From contig CANJPG010000005.1 in the NCBI GenBank assembly GCA_947476065.1, positions 1-64,000 of the forward strand: a stretch of 64,000 nt of DNA, given 5' to 3'. Source of the DNA: Fidelibacterota bacterium. Its GTDB lineage: Bacteria > Pseudomonadota > Alphaproteobacteria > Rhodospirillales > Rhodospirillaceae. The first letter of the stretch is position 1. Each line of letters opens with the position of its first letter. This document shows positions 17,589 through 25,283 of the stretch, piece by piece. The position numbers and the translations under genes were made by a program. Below the pieces are notes generated by a model. That model had not been told where the DNA came from and searched no databases. It saw nothing but the letters and a program-made list of their open reading frames with translations.

Positions 17589-18808
17589 CTTTCCAGCACG
17601 GCGCGGAGATGCGCCAGAATTTCGGCCCGGCCCGGCGTGAAACCCGCGCCGATCCACCAGTGTTCACCCGCCGCCAACAGTTGGCCCACCACGGGCCCGG
17701 GCGGCACGCCGAGGGCCAGGACATCGGTGCCGGTGACGGGAAATGTCTTGGGCTCCCAAGAGGCCGCCGCTTCTAGCAACGCGCGCCACGGCGCCGGACT
17801 TGCCACAGCACCCGCCCGCGCCCAGGCCAGCAGCACACGCTCGCCCACCACCTTGGCGCCCAGCTCATAGAGCGCGCGGCGCAGCTGCAGCGGATCGGCG
17901 TGATCGTCGGGTAAGGGCTTGTCCCGCAGGAGCAGGACCAGACGATCACGCGCCGCATTGGACAGCTTGAGATGATCGGCGGCAGCCTCGGCCACTTCAG
18001 TGTCCGTCGGCAGTATCGCTGCCAGCCGCAACAGCCAATCGTCCGCGCCGTGCAGATCAAGCAGGCGTGCGAACACGGACGTATCGACGGCTTGCGGCAA
18101 AACTTCCGCGAGCACACCTGTTTCCTGCATCAGCTTCACGGCCGTCAGCGGCGCTGGCGCCGCGAGAAGCTTGGTCAACTCCTGCTGAAGGCGTTCGCCC
18201 GACAGGCGCCCAATCCCACCGACATGCCTGCGGCACGCTTCAAGCGTCGTCGCATCGAGCGGCACACGCCCGTACCAGGCAAAGAACCTGAACAGCCGCA
18301 GGATACGCAGATAGTCTTCCTGGATGCGGTCGCCGGCATCGCCGACGAATTTGACCCGCCCGGCATTCGCGTCATCCAGACCACCGTGATCGTCGAACAG
18401 CGTGCCGTCGGGACTGAGCGACATGGCGTTGAAGGTGAAGTCGCGCCGGCCTGCATCCTCGTGCCAGTCGGTGGTGAACTCCACCGCCGCATGGCGCCCA
18501 TCGCAGGCGGTGTCGCGGCGCAGCGTGGTGATCTCGAAGGTCGCGCCATCGACGACCGCCATCACCGTGCCATGTGTAATTCCGGTGGGGACGGCTTTGA
18601 TATGCGCGGCGGTCAGTCGTTCGGTGACGCGAACCGGCAGGTCAGGTGTCGCCAGATCGATCTCGGTGACCGGCAGATTCATAACCGCGTTGCGCACCGC
18701 GCCGCCGACAAAACGCACGTCAACCTCGCCCGAGCCAAGCGCAGCCAGCACGCGGCGCACGGGTGCGGCCGTCATCCATGGCTGAATGTCGAGACGATCC
18801 TGCGTCAC
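17549..18808 (-). CDS. cca: CCA tRNA nucleotidyltransferase
   Basis: 419 residues of the class II nucleotidyltransferase/poly(A) polymerase family. It adds or repairs the 3' CCA of tRNAs. The GG motif is VRFVGGAVRNAVMN (residues 32-44). The metal-binding D-x-D reads E49-I-D51, an unusual Asp-to-Glu change at the first position. Motif C (DFTFNAMSLSPDG), the RNA-binding helix EDYLRILRLFRFF and template region are present. An ATGA overlap joins it to the DUF6111 gene upstream. The final codons form the stem of a terminator on the other strand. Confidence 0.93.
   Translation of the reverse strand: MTQDRLDIQPWMTAAPVRRVLAALGSGEVDVRFVGGAVRNAVMNLPVTEIDLATPDLPVRVTERLTAAHIKAVPTGITHGTVMAVVDGATFEITTLRRDTACDGRHAAVEFTTDWHEDAGRRDFTFNAMSLSPDGTLFDDHGGLDDANAGRVKFVGDAGDRIQEDYLRILRLFRFFAWYGRVPLDATTLEACRRHVGGIGRLSGERLQQELTKLLAAPAPLTAVKLMQETGVLAEVLPQAVDTSVFARLLDLHGADDWLLRLAAILPTDTEVAEAAADHLKLSNAARDRLVLLLRDKPLPDDHADPLQLRRALYELGAKVVGERVLLAWARAGAVASPAPWRALLEAAASWEPKTFPVTGTDVLALGVPPGPVVGQLLAAGEHWWIGAGFTPGRAEILAHLRAVLESKNGSGGVPEPFA
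17555..17588 (+). terminator. Rho-independent terminator inside the cca 3' end
   Basis: A 9-bp perfect stem (CGGCTCCGG 17558-17566, CCGGAGCCG 17574-17582), extended by three A-T pairs, is followed by TTTTT on the plus strand. It overlaps the last codons of cca, which is on the opposite strand. It fits ending a rightward transcript from 17.4 kb. It might also help stop leftward cca transcription, where the T-run is shorter (TTTGCTT). Confidence 0.65.
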
Positions 18809-19092
18809 GGCTTTTTGGGTTCGAGGTGGCCGGGAATCATCTCGCCGTTTTCCAGATGCGGTGGCACATAGGTTTCATCGGGCGATCCGCCCCGCAGCAT
18901 CGCGGTCGCGCCCAGCACCGCGAAAGCGAAGACCGCGCCGGCAAACAAAAGCAGTGGCCACGGGCCTTGCTCGAGTTTCGGCGCTTCGCCGCCGTGGCGC
19001 GCGGCATGGGCCGTGCGGTACCACACCCAAGCGGCGTAGACGGCTGCCGGCATCAGAAACGGCACGATATATGTGAACACGATCCGTGACAT
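18805..19092 (-). CDS. DUF6111-like small membrane protein
   Basis: 95 residues from the ATG at 19092, with GGGAG 5 bases upstream. Two membrane segments (FTYIVPFLMPAAVYAAWVWY and LLLFAGAVFAFAVLGATAML) flank a short basic/acidic loop. The C-terminal GSPDETYVPPHLENGEMIPGHLE is the conserved tail of the alphaproteobacterial DUF6111 family. Function unknown. It overlaps cca as ATGA and follows the nudix gene by 26 bases, so it belongs to that operon. Confidence 0.8.
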   Translation of the reverse strand: MSRIVFTYIVPFLMPAAVYAAWVWYRTAHAARHGGEAPKLEQGPWPLLLFAGAVFAFAVLGATAMLRGGSPDETYVPPHLENGEMIPGHLEPKKP

Positions 19093-19118
19093 CGCCACTC
19101 CCGGTTTGGTGGGCCCGT

Positions 19119-19823
19119 TCAGGTGCCGGCGGTCAGCACGTCGTAGAGATTGATCAGCATACCCGCGGTGGCGCCCCAGATATAGCGATCACCGTAGGGC
19201 ATGGCGTAATAGCCCCGCACCACACCTTCGGCAATCTTGCGGCTGTGGCGCTGATGGTTGGCGGGATCGAGGAAGAAGGCCAGCGGCACTTCGAAAATAT
19301 CGGCGACTTCGACCGGGTCAGGCGTCAGATCGAAGGGCGGCGTGACGGCGCCCACCACCGGCGTCACGGCGAAATTGGTCACCGTCATGTAGGGATCGAG
19401 CTGGCCCAGGATTTCAATATGCGTTGGCGCCAGGCCAATTTCCTCGGCGGTCTCGCGCAACGCGCCCGCCGCAGCATCGGCATCGAAGGCTTCCAGCTTG
19501 CCGCCCGGAAACGAGATTTGGCCGGCATGGGCTTTCAGGTCGGCCGTGCGCTGGGTGAGCAGTACGGTGAAGCCGCCTTCGCGCTCGACCAAAGGCACCA
19601 GCACCGCGGCGGGAACGGGCGGCGTGTCCTGCGTGCGGGGCGGCCAGGGTGTGCCGGGCCGTAAGAAGGTGAACTTGGTTTCATCGACGGCAGCCAGGCC
19701 ACCCACTTGGGATAGATATTGTGCGGTTGCGTTATCGCCGGCGGCGCGGGGTTGACGCGGCGCGGCCAAGGACGCGCGCACTGCGGCACGACTTAAATTC
19801 GCTATTAAGGCTGGCGGCGTCAT
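19119..19823 (-). CDS. NUDIX hydrolase, probable CoA pyrophosphatase (NudL-like)
   Basis: 234 residues. The Nudix box is intact: GGKLEAFDADAAAGALRETAEEIG (G-x5-E-x7-REtaEEiG; residues after ISFP). The preceding LLTQRTADLKAHAGQISFPGG matches the CoA-pyrophosphatase (UPF0035) subgroup signature, which hydrolyses CoA to phosphopantetheine and 3',5'-ADP. It overlaps the DUF1285 gene as ATGA; the DUF1285-nudix-DUF6111-cca order recurs in alphaproteobacteria. Confidence 0.9.
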   Translation of the reverse strand: MTPPALIANLSRAAVRASLAAPRQPRAAGDNATAQYLSQVGGLAAVDETKFTFLRPGTPWPPRTQDTPPVPAAVLVPLVEREGGFTVLLTQRTADLKAHAGQISFPGGKLEAFDADAAAGALRETAEEIGLAPTHIEILGQLDPYMTVTNFAVTPVVGAVTPPFDLTPDPVEVADIFEVPLAFFLDPANHQRHSRKIAEGVVRGYYAMPYGDRYIWGATAGMLINLYDVLTAGT

Positions 19824-20404
19824 GGCTCTGGGATCGCGCCGGCCAGTGAGCCCAGCGGAAAGAATGTGCCGCTGCTCCAGACGCCAAAAGTGGCCTCCTC
19901 GCCGTCCCCAGCTTCACCTAAGTCCACCAGGTGATAGTAAACCGCGCGGTTTAAGCGGGCCTCGAGGCCCTTGCGCACATACATATAAGGCCGCGGCGCA
20001 CCGCTGGCCGAATCGTGCGCGACGCGCAGGGCGTGATTATCATCCAGCGGCACCACGTCATCCACATTTGTCCGCACACTAATTATTTGGTTGCGTCCTT
20101 GGCCCTCCACGATAAGTTCCACGCCGATAAAGGGAGCGTCTTCGACCTCGATCCGACCGTTTTCCACCGGCGTCGGCAGCCAGTAGATCCCGTCCGAATC
20201 GCGGCGCAAAACCGTGGAGAATAATTTTACAAGGGCGATGCGGCCGATCGGCGAGCCGCGGTAATACCAGGTTCCGTTGCGGTCGATGCGCATGCTAAAG
20301 TCGCCGCACAAATCTGGGAACGGAACCGTTAGGCCCTCGCCGGGAGTACCCGCCGCTGGCCGAGATTCTGCCTCACCGGTACTTGTTTGAGGTTCCGTCT
20401 GCAT
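19820..20404 (-). CDS. DUF1285 domain-containing protein
   Basis: 194 residues. After a disordered acidic/Pro start, the DUF1285 core begins at DFSMRIDRNGTWYYRGSPIGRIALVKLFSTVLRR, followed by YWLPTPVENGRIEVEDAPF. Structures of this family show a two-domain beta-rich fold with no known activity. The start at 20404 is the ATG nearest the domain; the frame is open further upstream. It heads the operon ending in cca and diverges from the MoxR gene with only 48 bases between. Confidence 0.85.
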   Translation of the reverse strand: MQTEPQTSTGEAESRPAAGTPGEGLTVPFPDLCGDFSMRIDRNGTWYYRGSPIGRIALVKLFSTVLRRDSDGIYWLPTPVENGRIEVEDAPFIGVELIVEGQGRNQIISVRTNVDDVVPLDDNHALRVAHDSASGAPRPYMYVRKGLEARLNRAVYYHLVDLGEAGDGEEATFGVWSSGTFFPLGSLAGAIPEP

Positions 20405-20452
20405 CGCAATCAACCGCGTAAGCCATTGAAATTCATAGCTGGAGCTTAGTCC

Positions 20453-21484
20453 GTGAGTGCAACAATAACACAATCGAGTGGCGGCGTGAGCCGGGGGGCC
20501 GAGAGTGGCGCCGTGGCGGATATGGAGCGGATCGCAAGCCTCGTGCAGCGGGCCAAGGACGCCGTTGAAGAGGTCGTCTACGGACAAGGCCTGGTTGTCG
20601 AGGAATGCCTGATCACGCTGCTGGCCGGCGGCCACGTGCTGCTGATCGGCGTGCCGGGCCTGGCCAAGACCAAACTCGTTCAGGCCCTCGGCACCGTGCT
20701 CGGCCTTGACGACAAGCGCGTGCAGTTCACGCCCGACCTTATGCCCGCTGACATTATCGGCTCGGAAGTGCTCGAGGAAGACGCCGAAGGCCGGCGCTTC
20801 TTCCGCTTCATCCAGGGCCCGGTGTTCTGCCAGTTGCTGATGGCCGACGAAATCAACCGCGCTTCCCCGCGTACCCAGTCGGCGCTTCTGCAGTCGATGC
20901 AGGAAGGCCACGTGTCCGTCGCCGGGCATCAACACCCGCTGCCGCATCCGTTCCACGTGCTCGCCACGCAGAACCCGGTCGAGCAGGAAGGCACCTATCC
21001 GCTGCCCGAAGCGCAGCTCGATCGCTTCCTGATGCAGGTCGATATCCACTACCCCAGCTTCGAAGCCGAACGTCAGATCATCGTGCGCACCACCAGCGCC
21101 GACATGCCGGTCGCCAAGCAGGTGCTCACCGCCGACGAACTGGTGGCCGCGCAGAAACTCGTGCGCCAGGTGCCGGTCGGCGAAAGCGTGATCAACGCCA
21201 TCCTCAAACTCGTGCGGTCAGGCCGTCCCGAGACCACCGACCTGCAGGAAGTCAAAGACCGCGTCGCCTGGGGCCCCGGCCCCCGCGCCTCGCAAGCGCT
21301 GATGCAGGCCACACGCGCCCGCGCCCTTCTGCAGGGTCGCCTGTCGCCGTCCATCGACGACGTGCTGGCGCTGGCCAAGCCGATCCTCCAGCACCGCATG
21401 GCGCTGAACTTCGGCGCGCGCGCCGACGGCCACACGCTCTCGGGCCTGATCGATCTCCTCTGCCAGCGCGTGGACGCCGGCTGA
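20453..21484 (+). CDS. MoxR-family AAA+ ATPase
   Basis: 343 residues from a GTG, with GGAG 8 bases upstream. Walker A is LLIGVPGLAKTKL (about 64-76), Walker B LMADEINRASPRTQSALLQSMQE, and sensor regions include LATQNPVEQEGTYPLPEAQLDRF. MoxR ATPases act as chaperones that activate partner proteins with vWA domains. The next gene encodes a DUF58 protein and then two large membrane proteins, the usual MoxR-DUF58-Bat arrangement. Confidence 0.93.
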   Translation: MSATITQSSGGVSRGAESGAVADMERIASLVQRAKDAVEEVVYGQGLVVEECLITLLAGGHVLLIGVPGLAKTKLVQALGTVLGLDDKRVQFTPDLMPADIIGSEVLEEDAEGRRFFRFIQGPVFCQLLMADEINRASPRTQSALLQSMQEGHVSVAGHQHPLPHPFHVLATQNPVEQEGTYPLPEAQLDRFLMQVDIHYPSFEAERQIIVRTTSADMPVAKQVLTADELVAAQKLVRQVPVGESVINAILKLVRSGRPETTDLQEVKDRVAWGPGPRASQALMQATRARALLQGRLSPSIDDVLALAKPILQHRMALNFGARADGHTLSGLIDLLCQRVDAG

Positions 21485-21523
21485 TTAGCCCGTCCCCAGC
21501 CTCACAGAAGGTGGTGAGCGCAT

Positions 21524-22447
21524 ATGAAAGCGGCCGACAAACGGGAAGAAAGCCATCGCCTGCGTATGCAGGCCGATGCCATTTCCGCGACGCTGCCGCC
21601 CTTGTTGGTGGCGGCACGGCGTATCGCGGCGTCTGTCACGCTCGGCAGCCACGGCCGTAGACGCGCGGGTGTCGGCGACAGCTTCTGGCAGTTCCGTCCC
21701 TATTCTAAAGACGATACACCCTCGGCCATCGACTGGCGCCAGTCGGGCAAGGTTGACATGGTCTTTGTGCGCGAGCGCGAATGGGTCGCCGCTCAGACCG
21801 CCGCGCTGTGGTGCGACGCCTCGCCTTCCATGCGCTACCGCTCGTCTCCAAAACTGCCGACCAAAGCCGAGCGCGCGGCGGTGATGATGCTGACGATCGC
21901 CGAACTTCTGGTCGATGCAGGCGAACGTATTCTGAGATTGTCGGGCGACGGCCGCCCACAGCGTGCGGCGGCTTCGGGCCGCCTGGCCGTCGCGCAGATG
22001 GCCGATGCGCTGGGCGCCGAGATGGTCGCCGAGGCCACCGTCGATGCGCCGGAGATGCCCACCTTCTCTAAAGGCCTGCCGCGTCATGCCACGCTGGTGC
22101 TGATCAGCGACTTCCTGGCGCCCTTGGATGACGTTGCCAATTCGATCCGGGCACTCGCCCGCCAAGGCCTGTCGGGCCACATGGTGCAGGTGCTGGACCC
22201 TGCTGAAGAGACCCTGCCCTTCAGCGGCCGCGTGCGCTTCGTTGGCCTGGAAAAAGAAGGTGCTACGGTCATCGACCGCGCCGAGGAAGCCCGCGCCGGT
22301 TATGTGCGCAAGCTGAACAGCCATCGCGACGGCCTGCGCGCCCTGGCCGCCTCCATCGGCTGGAGCTTTACCGTGCACCACACCGACCATTCGCCGCAGC
22401 CCGCCTTATCCGCGCTGCATAACGCCATCACCGGCTACAGACGTTGA
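21524..22447 (+). CDS. DUF58 / vWA-like protein
   Basis: 307 residues. The DUF58 signature FRPYSKDDTPSAIDWRQSGK is present, followed by a vWA-like fold with a MIDAS-like DASPSM (LWCDASPSMRYRS) and VLISDFLAPLDD. No membrane helix is evident, unlike longer DUF58 proteins. These proteins pair with MoxR ATPases in cell-envelope stress operons. It follows moxR by 39 bases and precedes the large membrane protein by 12. Confidence 0.9.
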   Translation: MKAADKREESHRLRMQADAISATLPPLLVAARRIAASVTLGSHGRRRAGVGDSFWQFRPYSKDDTPSAIDWRQSGKVDMVFVREREWVAAQTAALWCDASPSMRYRSSPKLPTKAERAAVMMLTIAELLVDAGERILRLSGDGRPQRAAASGRLAVAQMADALGAEMVAEATVDAPEMPTFSKGLPRHATLVLISDFLAPLDDVANSIRALARQGLSGHMVQVLDPAEETLPFSGRVRFVGLEKEGATVIDRAEEARAGYVRKLNSHRDGLRALAASIGWSFTVHHTDHSPQPALSALHNAITGYRR

Positions 22448-22459
22448 GATGAACCCAGC

Positions 22460-25273
22460 ATGTTGAGTCTCGGCTTCATCTCATTCGCGACACCCTGGGC
22501 GTTGGCTGCCGCCGCGGCTCTGCCGCTGGTCTGGCTGCTTCTGCGCCTGACGCCGCCCAGCGTACGCCAGATCAATTTCCCCGCTATTCGCCTGTTGTTC
22601 GGCCTCGACCCCACCAAGCGCTCCGCCGCCCATACGCCGCCGTGGCTCTTGCTGCTGCGTGTCGGCATTCTTTTACTGGCTTTGCTGGGCCTCGCCGATC
22701 CCATCCTCAATATTCGCCAGAGCGACGGCAGCGGTCCGTTGATCGTCGTCGTCGATAATGGCTGGGCGTCCGCCAATGCCTGGGAAGACCGCATCGCCTC
22801 GGTGCGTTCGCTGCTGGAAAGTGCCGACCGGCGCAATCAGCCGGCCGTGCTTGTCACCACCGCGCCCAGTGCGACAACGCCTGATGCGCTGCAGATGCTG
22901 CCGGCCCGCGAAGTGCTGTCGCGCGCGCTGCAGATCACGCCGCAGCCCTGGCCCACTGACCGCGCCGATGCGGCCACACGTTTGAAGGCTCTCAAGGTTA
23001 GCGGCGCGTCGGTCACCTGGGTCAGCGACGGCGTCGATACGCCGGGCGCCAAGGACCTCTCCGATGTGCTGGGTGACTTCGGCAAACTCACGGTGCTTGA
23101 GACCGATCCGTTGATATCGCCACTGGTGCAGATGCCGCCCGAGCGCAATTTCAACGCCAAGACCGCCGGCGCCGGCACCACCAACGGCATTGGCGTAAAA
23201 CTCATGCGCGTCGCCACGTCACAGAGCCCGCAGGTTGCCCACACCGTGCGTGCCATGGATTCTGAAGGCCAGGTGCTGTCGCGCACGTTGGTCAGCATTG
23301 CCAGCGGATCGAGCAGCGGCACGGCGACCATGGGCATTCCGAGTGAACTCGCCAATCGTATTACGCGCTTCGACGTCGAGGGAATCGCAAGTGCCGCAAC
23401 GACGATCCTCGCCGACGATCAGTGGCAGCGCCGCCCGGTTGGGATTGCGAGCGCCACCGCCGCAGGCATTTCCGTGCCCCTGCTTGAAGACGCCTACTAT
23501 CTGCGCGAAGCCTTGGCACCGTTCGCCGACGCCAGGAGCGGCGCGCTAGACGATTTGCTCAGCCGGCCTCTGGCCGTGCTGGTGATGGCGGGCGGCGGCA
23601 AGATTCTTGATGCCGAACTCAGCCGCGTTCAGGCCTGGGTCGAGAATGGCGGCCTCTTGGTGCGTTTCGCCGGGCCGCGGCTCGACGGCAATGTCGACAG
23701 CCTGCTGCCGGTGAAACTGCGCGCGGGCAGCCGCTCGTCGGGCGGGGCCATGTCGTGGAACGTGCCGGTTCCTCTGGCGCCCTTCCCCGAGAACTCGCCC
23801 TTCAAGGGCATGGTCGTGCCCGAAGATGTCACCATCACCTCACAAGTGCTCGCCGAGCCCTCCGCCGATCTGGTCAATAAGACCTGGGCGCGTTTGGGTG
23901 ACGGCACGCCGCTCGTCACGGCCGAGCGCCGCGGCCGCGGCTGGGTGGTGCTGTTCCATGTCACCGCCACGCCCGAGTGGTCGAAGCTGCCTTTGTCGGG
24001 CCTGTTCGTCGATATGCTGAAGCGCCTCGTCGATGTCAGCCAGGGCGTGCCCGCCGACGGCTCCAACGAAGTCGCCGGCGCCCTGGAGCCGCGCATGATC
24101 CTCGACGGCCGCGGCCGCCTGATGCAGCCCGGCCCCACCGTGGCGCCCGTGCCCGGCGCGCAGATCGCCGAGATCGAAGCCGGCCCAAAAGCCCCGCCGG
24201 GACTGTATGGCCCGCCGGGGGCGACCCGCGCGCTCAACCTGTCGGCCCACTTGCCCGAGCCCGAGGCGCTATCCGTGCCCATGTCAGCATCGCGTTTGAC
24301 GTTTGACTCCCTGTCGCGCGAGCGCAATTTCAAACCCTGGCTGCTGAGTGCCGCACTGCTGCTGCTGCTGTTCGACTTGGTCGTCAGCTTCGCGCTGCGC
24401 CGCCTGTTGCCGCAGACCATTCTCGCGCGCACCGCCGCCGTGCTGGCGTTGTTCTGCGTCGTCGCCCTGTCCCACCCGGTGCAGGCCGCCGACGCGCCGC
24501 CACCGCCGCCCGGCGTGAACGGTACTGTGCCCCCGCGCGACATCGATGCCGCCACGCGCGCCGCGGTGCTTGAAACCCGCCTCGCCTATGTAGTCACCGG
24601 TGTGGCCGATATCGACCGCATGACCGGCGCTGGCCTGACCGCGCTCACCCGTCTGCTCTTCGACCGCACCGCCGCCGAGCTGGCCGAACCCGCGCGCGTC
24701 GATCTCAATTCTCCCACCATCGCGTCGGAAGCCCTCAGCGCCTATCCGATCATCTACTGGCGCGTCACGGCCGCGGCCCCGATTCCGCCCGCGCGCGGAT
24801 TGTCGGCCATCAACACTTATCTACAGCGCGGCGGCATGGTGATCTTCGACGCCCCCGAGCAGGCCGGTGCTTTGGGTGGGGCCGGCGGCGGCATTCGCGA
24901 CCGCCTGGATGAAATTACCGCCAAGCTCGATCTCCCGGCGGTCGTCGAACTCAACGAAGACCATGTCCTGAACCGCGCGTTCTATCTGCTGCACGGTCTG
25001 CCCGGCCGCTACGCCGGCGTGCCGACCCTGGTCGAGCGCGAGACCAGCACCAACGACAGCGTCTCGGCGGTCATCATCGGCGGGGCCGACTGGGCCGCCG
25101 CTTGGGCGCGAGACAGCGACAACGTGCCGATGTACGCGGTCATTCCCGGCGGCGAGCAGCAGCGCGAGATGGCCTACCGCGCCGGCGTCAACATGGTGAT
25201 GTACGCCCTGACCGGAAACTACAAAGCCGACCAGGTGCACGTGCCCGCCATTCTGCAGCGCCTGAATCAGTGA
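22460..25273 (+). CDS. BatA-like membrane protein with C-terminal DUF4159
   Basis: 937 residues. The N-terminus is the BatA domain (FATPWALAAAAALPLVWLLLRLTPPSVRQINFPAI), with two membrane segments in the first 85 residues. A degenerate vWA-like region (VVVDNGWASANAWEDR) follows, then a glutamine-amidotransferase-like domain (VLVMAGGGKILDAELSRVQAWVENGGLLV). Membrane helices around 625-675 lead to DUF4159 (about 690-937: DRMTGAGLTALTRLLFDRTAAEL, GGMVIFDAPEQAG). Aerotolerance operon proteins of this type are linked to envelope stress; the mechanism is not established. Confidence 0.87.
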   Translation: MLSLGFISFATPWALAAAAALPLVWLLLRLTPPSVRQINFPAIRLLFGLDPTKRSAAHTPPWLLLLRVGILLLALLGLADPILNIRQSDGSGPLIVVVDNGWASANAWEDRIASVRSLLESADRRNQPAVLVTTAPSATTPDALQMLPAREVLSRALQITPQPWPTDRADAATRLKALKVSGASVTWVSDGVDTPGAKDLSDVLGDFGKLTVLETDPLISPLVQMPPERNFNAKTAGAGTTNGIGVKLMRVATSQSPQVAHTVRAMDSEGQVLSRTLVSIASGSSSGTATMGIPSELANRITRFDVEGIASAATTILADDQWQRRPVGIASATAAGISVPLLEDAYYLREALAPFADARSGALDDLLSRPLAVLVMAGGGKILDAELSRVQAWVENGGLLVRFAGPRLDGNVDSLLPVKLRAGSRSSGGAMSWNVPVPLAPFPENSPFKGMVVPEDVTITSQVLAEPSADLVNKTWARLGDGTPLVTAERRGRGWVVLFHVTATPEWSKLPLSGLFVDMLKRLVDVSQGVPADGSNEVAGALEPRMILDGRGRLMQPGPTVAPVPGAQIAEIEAGPKAPPGLYGPPGATRALNLSAHLPEPEALSVPMSASRLTFDSLSRERNFKPWLLSAALLLLLFDLVVSFALRRLLPQTILARTAAVLALFCVVALSHPVQAADAPPPPPGVNGTVPPRDIDAATRAAVLETRLAYVVTGVADIDRMTGAGLTALTRLLFDRTAAELAEPARVDLNSPTIASEALSAYPIIYWRVTAAAPIPPARGLSAINTYLQRGGMVIFDAPEQAGALGGAGGGIRDRLDEITAKLDLPAVVELNEDHVLNRAFYLLHGLPGRYAGVPTLVERETSTNDSVSAVIIGGADWAAAWARDSDNVPMYAVIPGGEQQREMAYRAGVNMVMYALTGNYKADQVHVPAILQRLNQ

Positions 25274-25283
25274 GTACGACCGA

